A DNA stretch of 8,126 nt from the NCBI GenBank assembly GCA_030536565.1, contig JAUNPT010000105.1, positions 1 to 8,126 on the forward strand, read 5' to 3'. Shown here one piece after another: positions 1 to 5,072 of this stretch. Within the stretch, counting starts at the first letter, position 1. Each line of letters begins with the position of its first letter. The stretch is from Eubacteriales bacterium. Lineage in GTDB: Bacteria > Bacillota > Clostridia > Lachnospirales > Lachnospiraceae. The notes under the pieces are model-generated. The model saw only the letters and a program-made list of their open reading frames with translations. It was not told where the DNA came from and searched no databases. Position numbers and translations under genes: made by a program.

Positions 1-1
1 A

Positions 2-613
2 TCATTCGTATTAGCATCATTCCTTGCAGGTAATGATAATGTAGAAAATTCTATGAAGGATGCTTCAATCAGAAAGTACATGGAAGAAACATTATATGAT
101 GAAGTTATCCCAACACTTTCATTAGCAAAAGATGACTGCGAAACATTTGCTAAGGCTGTTATCGACAGATTCCTTAACCCATTCGTAGACCATAAGTTAC
201 TTAGCATTTCACTTAACTCAGTATCTAAGTGGGAAGCAAGATGTTTACCTTCATTCTTAGGATATGTTAACAAGTTCAACAAGCTTCCTAAGTACCTTAC
301 ATTCTCTATCGCAGCACTTATGAGCTTCTACACATCACAGACAGAAGCTGAGTTTAATGGCGGTATTGTATTAAAGGGTAACAGAGATGGTGAAGAATAC
401 AATATCTGTGATGACAAGGCAGTTCTTGATTTCTTTAAGGATAATTCTGGAAAGTCAGCAGCAGAATTTACACATGCTTACCTTAGCAACACGAAGTTCT
501 TTGGTGGTGAGGATTTAACAAAGGTTGCTGGTCTTGAAGATGCAATCACAGCTTATATCACAGACATAAGAGCCAGAGGTATGAGAGCAGTTGTTACTGA
601 TCTTACAAAGTAA
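2..613 (+). CDS. uxaB: Tagaturonate reductase (altronate oxidoreductase), 3' part
   Basis: NAD-dependent cytoplasmic enzyme that reduces tagaturonate to altronate in galacturonate breakdown. The frame is open from base 2, so the gene enters from the left edge; the first internal ATG (53) is not the start. The visible 203 residues are the C-terminal domain of the mannitol dehydrogenase/polyol long-chain dehydrogenase family. Family-typical stretches are YDEVIPTL and NPFVDHKLLSISLNSVSKW followed by CLPS. Family members are about 480 residues, so rather more than half, including the Rossmann domain, lies outside; the catalytic Lys-Asn-His motif should sit just before the edge. The altronate dehydratase gene 73 bases downstream supports UxaB over the sister enzymes fructuronate reductase (UxuB) and mannitol dehydrogenase, which are the main alternatives. 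It ends in TAA at 611-613. Confidence 0.87.
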   Translation, partial: SFVLASFLAGNDNVENSMKDASIRKYMEETLYDEVIPTLSLAKDDCETFAKAVIDRFLNPFVDHKLLSISLNSVSKWEARCLPSFLGYVNKFNKLPKYLTFSIAALMSFYTSQTEAEFNGGIVLKGNRDGEEYNICDDKAVLDFFKDNSGKSAAEFTHAYLSNTKFFGGEDLTKVAGLEDAITAYITDIRARGMRAVVTDLTK

Positions 614-614
614 T

Positions 615-644
615 TTGAAAAAGTTTAAAGCGGATGTGTATAAT
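615..644 (+). promoter_or_regulatory. Candidate sigma-A promoter for uxaA
   Basis: TTGAAA (615-620), an 18-base gap, then TATAAT (639-644) match the vegetative consensus in 11 of 12 positions. Transcription would begin near 650, giving uxaA a leader of about 36 bases. The -10 hexamer lies in the loop of the 626-657 stem-loop. In an AT-rich spacer chance matches occur, so this may only supplement read-through from uxaB. Confidence 0.5.
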
Positions 645-657
645 TTCATCCGCTTTA
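626..657 (+). other. Intercistronic stem-loop between uxaB and uxaA
   Basis: An 11-bp perfect stem (TAAAGCGGATG at 626-636, CATCCGCTTTA at 647-657) closes a 10-base loop. No proper T-run follows (CTTATATT), so it is a poor intrinsic terminator. It could instead be an attenuator, a processing or stability hairpin protecting the uxaB 3' end, or a protein-binding palindrome around the promoter -10. Confidence 0.7.
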
Positions 658-686
658 CTTATATTAAGAGATTGAAGGAGAAACAT

Positions 687-2174
687 ATGCAGGACTTTAT
701 TAAAATTAACAAAGACGACAATGTCGCAGTTGCATTAAAGCCAATTGACAAAGGTACATGTGTAAATGTTGCAGGTACTGAAGTTACTACTGTAGAGAAT
801 ATTCCTCAGGGACATAAGTTTGCAATTAAGCCAATAAGCAAGGGTGATGCTGTTATTAAATATGGCTTCAGAATTGGATATGCCCAGGCTGATGTAGAGG
901 TTGGTGCATGGATTCATACACATAACTTAAAGACAGCTCTTGGCGAATTGTTAGATTATACATATGAACCAGAAGGACATGAAGATGTTAAGCCAACACA
1001 GGAGGCTTTTTTTGATGGATATATGAGAGAGAATGGTAAGGTTGGTGTTCGTAACGAAGTATGGATTATTCCAACAGTTGGCTGTGTTAACTCTATTGCA
1101 AGAGCTATTGAGACAACAGCAAGAATGAACAAGCCAGAAGGTGTTGATGAAGTAGTTGCTTTTCCACACCCTTATGGTTGTTCACAGACAACAGAAGACC
1201 AGGAAAATACAAGAACTGTTCTTGCGGATTTAATTAACCATCCTAATGCTGGTGCTGTACTTGTACTTGGACTTGGCTGTGAAAACAGCCGTATTGAAGT
1301 GTTAAAGGATTACATTGGCGAGGTTAATCCAGACCGCGTTAAGTTCTTACAGGTTCAGGACGTGGAAAATGAGCAGGAAACTGCAGAAGCTATGATGAAG
1401 GAGCTTATGGCTTATGCAGCAAACTTTAAGCGTGAGAAGGTAAGTGCCAAAGAGCTTATTATCGGTATGAAGTGTGGTGGTTCTGATGGGTTATCAGGTA
1501 TCACAGCTAATCCAACAGTTGGTTTGTTTTCAGATAAGCTTGTATCAAAAGGTGGAACAACAATTCTTACTGAGGTTCCGGAAATGTTTGGTGCTGAGAC
1601 AATTCTTATGAACCGTTGTCAGAATAAGGAATTATTTGAGAAAACGGTACATTTAATTAACGATTTTAAGGAATATTTCATTAAGAATGGTCAGGAAATA
1701 TATGAAAATCCATCACCTGGAAATAAAGATGGCGGTATTACAACACTTGAAGATAAGTCACTGGGCTGTACTCAGAAGTCAGGAAATTCATTAGTTAAGG
1801 GTGTTCTTGCATACGGCGAGAAGGTTCAGACTAAGGGCTTAAATCTTCTTAGCGCACCTGGTAATGACCTTGTTGCATCAACTGCATGTGCAGCTGCCGG
1901 AGCTCAGATTGTATTATTTACAACAGGACGTGGTACACCATTTGCATCACCAGTTCCTACAGTTAAGATTGCAACAAATTCAAGACTGGCTGGCAATAAG
2001 AAAAACTGGATTGATTTTAATGCTGGAAGAATTGTTACTGAAGATGTTCCAATGGAGGATATGGCAGACGAGCTGTTCCAGTTCGTGCTTGATGTTGCAT
2101 CAGGCAGAAAGGTTAAGGCTGAAGAGGCTGGTTTCCATGACCTTGCAATTTTCAAGCAGGGCGTTACACTGTAA
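687..2174 (+). CDS. uxaA: Altronate dehydratase
   Basis: Converts D-altronate to 2-keto-3-deoxygluconate plus water; cytoplasmic and metal-dependent in this family. The 495-residue product equals the length of E. coli UxaA. Residues 1 to about 95 form the SAF-type N-terminal domain with the His pair IHTHN (H77, H79). From about 105 onward runs the large UxaA/GarD dehydratase domain, with HPYGCSQ (161-167), GLGCEN (195-200), GMKCGGSDGLSGITANP (260-276), LGCTQKSGN (359-367) and TTGRGTPFASP (412-422). The start is ATG 687 because GAAGGAG (674-680) lies six bases upstream; the frame stays open upstream to 591, but that stretch would encode through the stem-loop and overlap uxaB. It follows uxaB by 73 bases in the same direction, as expected for consecutive steps. 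GarD (galactarate dehydratase) is the nearest alternative, made unlikely by the SAF domain fused in one chain and by the uxaB neighbour. Confidence 0.95.
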   Translation: MQDFIKINKDDNVAVALKPIDKGTCVNVAGTEVTTVENIPQGHKFAIKPISKGDAVIKYGFRIGYAQADVEVGAWIHTHNLKTALGELLDYTYEPEGHEDVKPTQEAFFDGYMRENGKVGVRNEVWIIPTVGCVNSIARAIETTARMNKPEGVDEVVAFPHPYGCSQTTEDQENTRTVLADLINHPNAGAVLVLGLGCENSRIEVLKDYIGEVNPDRVKFLQVQDVENEQETAEAMMKELMAYAANFKREKVSAKELIIGMKCGGSDGLSGITANPTVGLFSDKLVSKGGTTILTEVPEMFGAETILMNRCQNKELFEKTVHLINDFKEYFIKNGQEIYENPSPGNKDGGITTLEDKSLGCTQKSGNSLVKGVLAYGEKVQTKGLNLLSAPGNDLVASTACAAAGAQIVLFTTGRGTPFASPVPTVKIATNSRLAGNKKNWIDFNAGRIVTEDVPMEDMADELFQFVLDVASGRKVKAEEAGFHDLAIFKQGVTL

Positions 2175-2189
2175 AAACTAGAAGAATAT

Positions 2190-2300
2190 AAATAGGATGA
2201 CAGCGTGTTGGCATGAATGCTGTGACGCCAGCGTCTTGACTGACGTCAATCCGCACGCGGCGTACGCCAAATACTTTGTATTTGCATAATAATCCTATTT
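2190..2300. repeat. 9-bp inverted repeats flanking the first hairpin-rich unit
   Basis: AAATAGGAT (2190-2198) and its exact complement ATCCTATTT (2292-2300) bracket about 111 bases that contain the first copy of the 38-base repeat and several small palindromes. This resembles the ends of a miniature non-coding element, or the closing stem of a folded RNA. The second repeat copy lacks the same flanks, so mobility is not shown. Confidence 0.4.
2222..2259. repeat. GC-rich multi-palindrome repeat, copy 1
   Basis: This 38-base unit matches copy 2 (2356-2393) at 37 of 38 positions and is about 63% GC in an AT-rich spacer. It is a chain of short inverted repeats: GACGC-CA-GCGTC (2224-2235), TTGAC-TGAC-GTCAA (2236-2249) and CCGC-AC-GCGG (2251-2260), followed by the 10-base palindrome GGCGTACGCC (2259-2268). 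Upstream lies ACAGC...GCTGT (2200-2204/2219-2223), and downstream a 7-bp hairpin CAAATAC-TTT-GTATTTG (2268-2284). It lies after the uxaA stop and before the terminator, so it would be part of the uxaA mRNA 3' end. The family is not recognised. Confidence 0.8.
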
Positions 2301-2309
2301 GCATAATAA
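2279..2309. repeat. 14-base tandem direct repeat
   Basis: TATTTGCATAATAA occurs at 2279-2292 and again at 2296-2309, separated by three bases (17-base period). It lies between the two GC-rich repeat copies and may be a slippage duplication at the element boundary. No function is evident. Confidence 0.7.
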
Positions 2310-2313
2310 AAGA

Positions 2314-2355
2314 GGTATTCCCATCATGATGCTTGCATCATAAAACTTGAATATC
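2314..2355. other. Compound hairpin between the two repeat copies
   Basis: GGTATTC (2314-2320) can pair with GAATATC (2349-2355), with one G-U, enclosing a perfect 7-bp inner hairpin ATGATGC-TT-GCATCAT (2326-2341). It abuts repeat copy 2, so nearly all of this spacer can fold. The sequence supports the structure; any role is unknown. Confidence 0.55.
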
Positions 2356-2393
2356 GTGACGCCAGCGTCTTGACTAACGTCAATCCGCACGCG
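2356..2393. repeat. GC-rich multi-palindrome repeat, copy 2
   Basis: Same orientation as copy 1 and 134 bases downstream. The single difference (G to A at 2376) falls in the four-base loop of the TTGAC/GTCAA hairpin, so every stem is kept. The final unit differs from copy 1: here the repeat runs into GCGCAT-TCC-ATGCGC (2391-2405), a different sequence with the same hairpin form as GGCGTACGCC after copy 1. It ends just before the bidirectional terminator. Confidence 0.8.
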
Positions 2394-2418
2394 CATTCCA
2401 TGCGCTATACATATAAAA

Positions 2419-2459
2419 AAAGAATCCCAATTGCAAGCAAGCTTACATTGGGATTCTTT
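2419..2459. terminator. Bidirectional intrinsic terminator between uxaA and kdgK
   Basis: A 13-bp perfect stem (AAAGAATCCCAAT 2419-2431, ATTGGGATTCTTT 2447-2459) encloses a 15-base loop. It is flanked by an A-run at 2415-2421 and by TTTCTTTAT on the other side, giving U-rich tails in both directions. It serves both the rightward uxaA transcript and the leftward kdgK transcript. Confidence 0.9.
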
Positions 2460-2495
2460 CTTTATACGTGCATCACTAGTCTATGTTCGCGATAA

Positions 2496-3593
2496 TTATC
2501 TTTGAACTCTTGCACCAGCTCCGCCCATGATACCTTCAACTTCTTTCTTAGAAGCCATTGTTGTATCACCAGGAGTTGTCATGGCAAGTGCACCGTGAGC
2601 AGCACCATAATTAACAGCTGTTTCAGCATCACCTGTTGTCATGAGGCCATAGATAAGTCCTGAAGCGAATGAATCACCACCGCCGACACGATCCATGATT
2701 TCAAGTCCGTCATACTGCTTAGCCTTGTAGATTTCTCCACCTGCCCAGCAAAGAGCTGACCAGTCATTAACTGTAGCAGTTTTAACTGTACGAAGAGTAG
2801 TAGCAACAGCCTTAAAGTTAGGGTATGTTTTAACTGCTTCGTTAATCATCTTCTTGTAACCATCAATGTTAAGTGTCTTAAGGTTCTCATCATTACCTTC
2901 AATCTGGAAACCAAGGCAGGCTGTGAAGTCTTCCTCATTACCAATCATAACATCAACATACTTGGCAATTTCCTTGTTAACTTCCTGAGCCTTCTCTAAG
3001 CCGCCGATAGCAGACCACATAGAAGGACGGTAGTTAAGGTCGTAAGATACGATTGTGCCATATTTCTTAGCTGTCTTAATTGCAGCAAGAACTGTTTCAC
3101 ATGACTGCTCTGATAATGCAGCATAGATACCACCAGTATGTAACCAGCGAACGCCAAGTGTTCCGAAGATGTAATCAAAATCGAAATCTTCTGGCTTAGC
3201 CTGAGAAATAGCTGTGTTAGCACGGTCTGAACAACCTACGGCACCACGGATACCAAATCCTCTTTCAGTAAAGTTGATACCATTTCTGCAAAGACGACCA
3301 ATACCGTCTGTCTTCTTCCAGCAGATTAATGATGTGTCAACGCCACCCTGAAGGATAAAGTCTTCCATAAGCTTACCAACCTCGTTGTCAGCGAAAGCTG
3401 TAAGAACAGCAGTATTTAAACCAAAGCATCTGCGAAGTCCACGAACAACATTGTATTCTCCGCCGCCTTCCCATGCTCTAAAGTTTCTTGCTGTACGGAT
3501 TCTGCCTTCACCTGGATCAAGACGAAGCATAACCTCACCTAAAGATACAGCGTCAAATGCACATTCATTAGCTGGTCTTAAATTTAATTCCAT
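2496..3593 (-). CDS. kdgK: 2-Keto-3-deoxygluconate kinase (PfkB family)
   Basis: Phosphorylates 2-keto-3-deoxygluconate (KDG) with ATP to KDPG, the substrate of the aldolase encoded next door. The 365-residue protein shows the PfkB/ribokinase fold. The opening strand is DAVSLGEVMLRLDP (14-27), with a GGGEYN sugar-binding segment (43-48), YDLNYRP (184-190) and GNEEDF (218-223). The C-terminal PfkB signature DRVGGGDSFASG (301-312) contains the catalytic base D307. The start is set by GGAGG (complement of 3604-3608), ten bases before ATG 3593; this leaves a short tail of about 13 residues before the conserved core, slightly longer than usual. It is convergent with uxaA, sharing the 2419-2459 terminator, and divergent from the aldolase gene. 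Fructokinase or another PfkB sugar kinase is the alternative, but the KDG-pathway neighbours on both sides make KdgK the best call. Confidence 0.9.
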   Translation of the reverse strand: MELNLRPANECAFDAVSLGEVMLRLDPGEGRIRTARNFRAWEGGGEYNVVRGLRRCFGLNTAVLTAFADNEVGKLMEDFILQGGVDTSLICWKKTDGIGRLCRNGINFTERGFGIRGAVGCSDRANTAISQAKPEDFDFDYIFGTLGVRWLHTGGIYAALSEQSCETVLAAIKTAKKYGTIVSYDLNYRPSMWSAIGGLEKAQEVNKEIAKYVDVMIGNEEDFTACLGFQIEGNDENLKTLNIDGYKKMINEAVKTYPNFKAVATTLRTVKTATVNDWSALCWAGGEIYKAKQYDGLEIMDRVGGGDSFASGLIYGLMTTGDAETAVNYGAAHGALAMTTPGDTTMASKKEVEGIMGGAGARVQR

Positions 3594-3674
3594 TTTTTAG
3601 ATACCTCCAAATATTTTATTGCTTTAATATTCTACCATATTAATCTAATTTAATCTATATTTTTTAAATAAAGG

Positions 3675-3701
3675 TTTATATATTATGAGAATAATTGTAA
3701 A
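3675..3701 (-). promoter_or_regulatory. Candidate kdgK promoter (leftward)
   Basis: On the minus strand TTTACA (complement of 3696-3701) is followed 15 bases later by TATAAA (complement of 3675-3680). Each hexamer matches consensus in five of six positions, but the spacing is short. A rival -10 is TAGAAT (complement of 3629-3634), with only a poor -35. The region is too AT-rich to choose with confidence. Confidence 0.3.
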
Positions 3702-3723
3702 GAGTGTTGTCAGCATATAAAAA

Positions 3724-3750
3724 AATACAGCGTTTGACAAAAGAATACAG
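3724..3750 (+). promoter_or_regulatory. Direct repeats AATACAG flanking the aldolase -35
   Basis: AATACAG occurs at 3724-3730 and 3744-3750, exactly 20 bases apart, on either side of TTGACA (10 of 12 positions match when extended by three bases left and two right). Two helical turns place both copies on one DNA face, as expected for a dimeric regulator. Inverted TTTGACA (3733-3739) and TGTCAAA (3778-3784) also bracket the -10. The binding protein is unknown. Confidence 0.35.
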
Positions 3751-3762
3751 GGAATCTATAAT
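3734..3762 (+). promoter_or_regulatory. Consensus sigma-A promoter for the KDPG aldolase gene
   Basis: TTGACA (3734-3739), exactly 17 bases, then TATAAT (3757-3762) is a 12-of-12 match at ideal spacing. Transcription should start near 3769, leaving a leader of roughly 100 bases before ATG 3868. GAATCT (3752-3757) and AGATTC (3769-3774) form an inverted repeat around the -10. A promoter this strong on a catabolic gene suggests control by repression, though no repressor is encoded in view. Confidence 0.88.
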
Positions 3763-3792
3763 ATAGAAAGATTCGGCTGTCAAAATATGCCA

Positions 3793-3806
3793 TTAACAAT
3801 TGTGAA
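3793..3806. promoter_or_regulatory. Candidate operator palindrome in the aldolase leader
   Basis: TTAACAATTGTGAA is a 14-base palindrome with a single mismatched pair, centred on ACAATTGT, about 25-40 bases after the predicted start of transcription. That position would suit a roadblock repressor of the GntR or LacI type that often controls hexuronate genes. It matches no operator that can be named from memory. Confidence 0.3.
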
Positions 3807-3815
3807 GGACATCTT

Positions 3816-3833
3816 ATGACACCAGAACCATAA
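3816..3833 (+). CDS. Possible five-codon leader peptide
   Basis: Within the aldolase leader, GAAGGA (3804-3809) stands six bases before ATG (3816), followed by four sense codons and TAA, encoding MTPEP. The ribosome-binding spacing is good and the peptide ends in Glu-Pro, which is slow to translate and terminate. It is out of frame with the aldolase and 34 bases ahead of it. Such a short frame is easily produced by chance. Confidence 0.15.
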   Translation: MTPEP

Positions 3834-3867
3834 AAAGCAAAAAATATATATTTTAAGGAGAAGGATA

Positions 3868-4827
3868 ATGAATAAAGTAATTGAAGATTTGGGTAAGATT
3901 GGCATTGTACCAGTTATCGCATTGGATGATGCTAAGGATGCAGAACCTCTTGCAAAAGCATTAGTTGAAGGCGGGCTTCCATGTGCTGAGGTTACATTTA
4001 GGACAGAGGCAGCTGAAGAAGCAATTAAGATTATGTCTGAGAAGTATCCTGAATTAATTGTTGGAGCTGGTACAGTATTAACTACACAGCAGGCAGACAG
4101 GGCGATGGCAGCTGGTTCTAAGTTTATTGTAAGCCCGGGTCTTAATCCTAAGGTCGTAAAGCATTGTATTGATAAAGGTTATCCAATTGTTCCAGGCACA
4201 AGCAATCCATCTGATGTTGAGACAGCTATTGAATTAGGTCTTGATACTGTAAAATTCTTCCCTGCAGAAGCAGCTGGCGGACTTAACATGATTAAGTCAA
4301 TGGCAGCACCTTATACAAAGATGCATTTCATGCCTACAGGCGGTATTAATGCTGGTAATTTAAAATCATATCTTGATTTCAACAAGATTGTATGCTGCGG
4401 CGGTTCATGGATGGTTAAGAAGGATATGGTTGCGGCCGGAGATTTTGAAGGAATTAAGAAGCTTACAGCAGAAGCAGTTGATACTATGCTTGGATTTGAG
4501 GTTAGACATGTAGGCGTTAATTTAACAAGTGAGGAGGAAGCAGTCGGACTTGCGGATACATTTGAAAAAATGTTTGGATTTACTAAAAAGGTTGGAAACA
4601 GCTCAGTATTTTCAGGAACAGGTTTTGAGCTTATGAAGAAGCAGGGACGTGGTACTAAGGGACATATCGCTGTTGCAACAAATTACATTGAAAGAGCTAT
4701 CTATCATTTACAGAACAGAGGTTTTGAATTTGATATGGATTCAGTTGTAATTAAGGAAGGCAGAATGAAAGCAATTTACTTTAAGGAGGAATTTGGCGGA
4801 TTCGCTATTCATCTTGTACAGAAGTAA
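3868..4827 (+). CDS. eda: KDPG aldolase with C-terminal VOC (glyoxalase-like) domain
   Basis: Cleaves 2-keto-3-deoxy-6-phosphogluconate to pyruvate and glyceraldehyde-3-phosphate, the last step of the hexuronate route; many relatives also cleave 4-hydroxy-2-oxoglutarate. Residues 1 to about 207 are a full class I aldolase barrel. EVTFRT (41-46) holds the catalytic E41 and the phosphate/carboxylate-side R45, GAGT (66-69) and PGTSNP (109-114) line the site, and TVKFFPAE (127-134) holds the Schiff-base K129; PTGGI is at 156-160. A second domain (about 211-319) has the two-module layout of the vicinal oxygen chelate superfamily, with likely metal ligands H214, E254, H266 and H315. The 319-residue length is about 105 beyond a simple Eda. 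There is no stop, frameshift or low-complexity linker at the junction. AAGGAG (3855-3860) lies seven bases before the start. It is transcribed alone from a consensus promoter to a strong terminator, divergent from kdgK. Confidence 0.93.
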   Translation: MNKVIEDLGKIGIVPVIALDDAKDAEPLAKALVEGGLPCAEVTFRTEAAEEAIKIMSEKYPELIVGAGTVLTTQQADRAMAAGSKFIVSPGLNPKVVKHCIDKGYPIVPGTSNPSDVETAIELGLDTVKFFPAEAAGGLNMIKSMAAPYTKMHFMPTGGINAGNLKSYLDFNKIVCCGGSWMVKKDMVAAGDFEGIKKLTAEAVDTMLGFEVRHVGVNLTSEEEAVGLADTFEKMFGFTKKVGNSSVFSGTGFELMKKQGRGTKGHIAVATNYIERAIYHLQNRGFEFDMDSVVIKEGRMKAIYFKEEFGGFAIHLVQK

Positions 4828-4854
4828 TTAAATATACTGTTTGGAATGATTTTC

Positions 4855-4903
4855 ATGACGTGCTGATTATGCATTTTTAAAATGTGTACAGCACGTCATT
4901 TTT
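4855..4903 (+). terminator. Intrinsic terminator after the aldolase gene
   Basis: An 11-bp perfect stem (ATGACGTGCTG 4855-4865, CAGCACGTCAT 4889-4899) is followed by a run of Ts to 4903. The 23-base loop contains its own small hairpin (CATTT 4872-4876 with AAATG 4880-4884). It starts 27 bases after the stop codon and isolates the aldolase transcript from the Big2 gene. Confidence 0.92.
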
Positions 4904-4930
4904 CTATATATGGTAGTAATTTATTTGTTG

Positions 4931-4974
4931 AATAGAAAAATAATTCTATTTATTGAATGGGGGAATAATTCTAT
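4931..4974. promoter_or_regulatory. Repeated motif upstream of the Big2 gene promoter
   Basis: The 11-base motif AATAATTCTAT occurs at 4939-4949 and 4964-4974, 25 bases apart, the second copy ending two bases before the -35. The first copy also takes part in an inverted repeat, AATAGAA (4931-4937) with TTCTATT (4944-4950). This could be a regulator site; in AT-rich DNA the support is modest. Confidence 0.3.
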
Positions 4975-4975
4975 C

Positions 4976-5004
4976 TTGAAAAAATTGTGTCTATAGTATA
5001 AAAT
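4976..5004 (+). promoter_or_regulatory. Candidate promoter for the Big2 surface-protein gene
   Basis: TTGAAA (4976-4981), 17 bases, then TAAAAT (4999-5004) matches the vegetative consensus in 10 of 12 positions at ideal spacing. A start near 5011 gives a leader of about 60 bases. It lies directly after the aldolase terminator, fitting an independent transcription unit. Confidence 0.55.
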
Positions 5005-5072
5005 ATAAAATAATAATGACGATATAAGAAATGATTTTGAAATCGAAATGCGGTTTTGAAAGAGAGGTATAT

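Noticed and set aside
53..613. A short 186-residue protein starting at ATG 53
   Set aside because: The frame is open from base 2 with family-consistent sequence before the ATG, so this is an internal methionine of truncated uxaB.
591..686. N-terminal extension of uxaA starting at ATG 591
   Set aside because: It would overlap the end of uxaB, translate through the stem-loop, and lacks a ribosome binding site; ATG 687 has GAAGGAG at good spacing and gives the exact family length of 495.
1864..2181. Alternative-frame reading frame overlapping uxaA
   Set aside because: His/Gln/Leu-rich frame-shifted shadow of a clearly conserved dehydratase; no ribosome binding site.
2190..2410. CRISPR array
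   Set aside because: Only two repeat copies, with a 96-base gap that is not spacer-like, and no cas genes; the repeat is a chain of several palindromes rather than a single CRISPR-type repeat.
3385..3600. Plus-strand reading frame antisense to the kdgK 5' end
   Set aside because: No ribosome binding site and composition of an antisense shadow; the minus strand encodes a well-conserved kinase.
3841..3854. Hairpin AAAATATATATTTT just before the eda ribosome binding site
   Set aside because: It is a perfect palindrome but all A/T, so it is weak as RNA and expected by chance in such AT-rich sequence.
5038..5052. Catabolite-repression (cre) site upstream of the Big2 gene
   Set aside because: The TTGAAATCG half fits, but the last two required consensus positions (C and W) are wrong, so it is not a convincing CcpA site.
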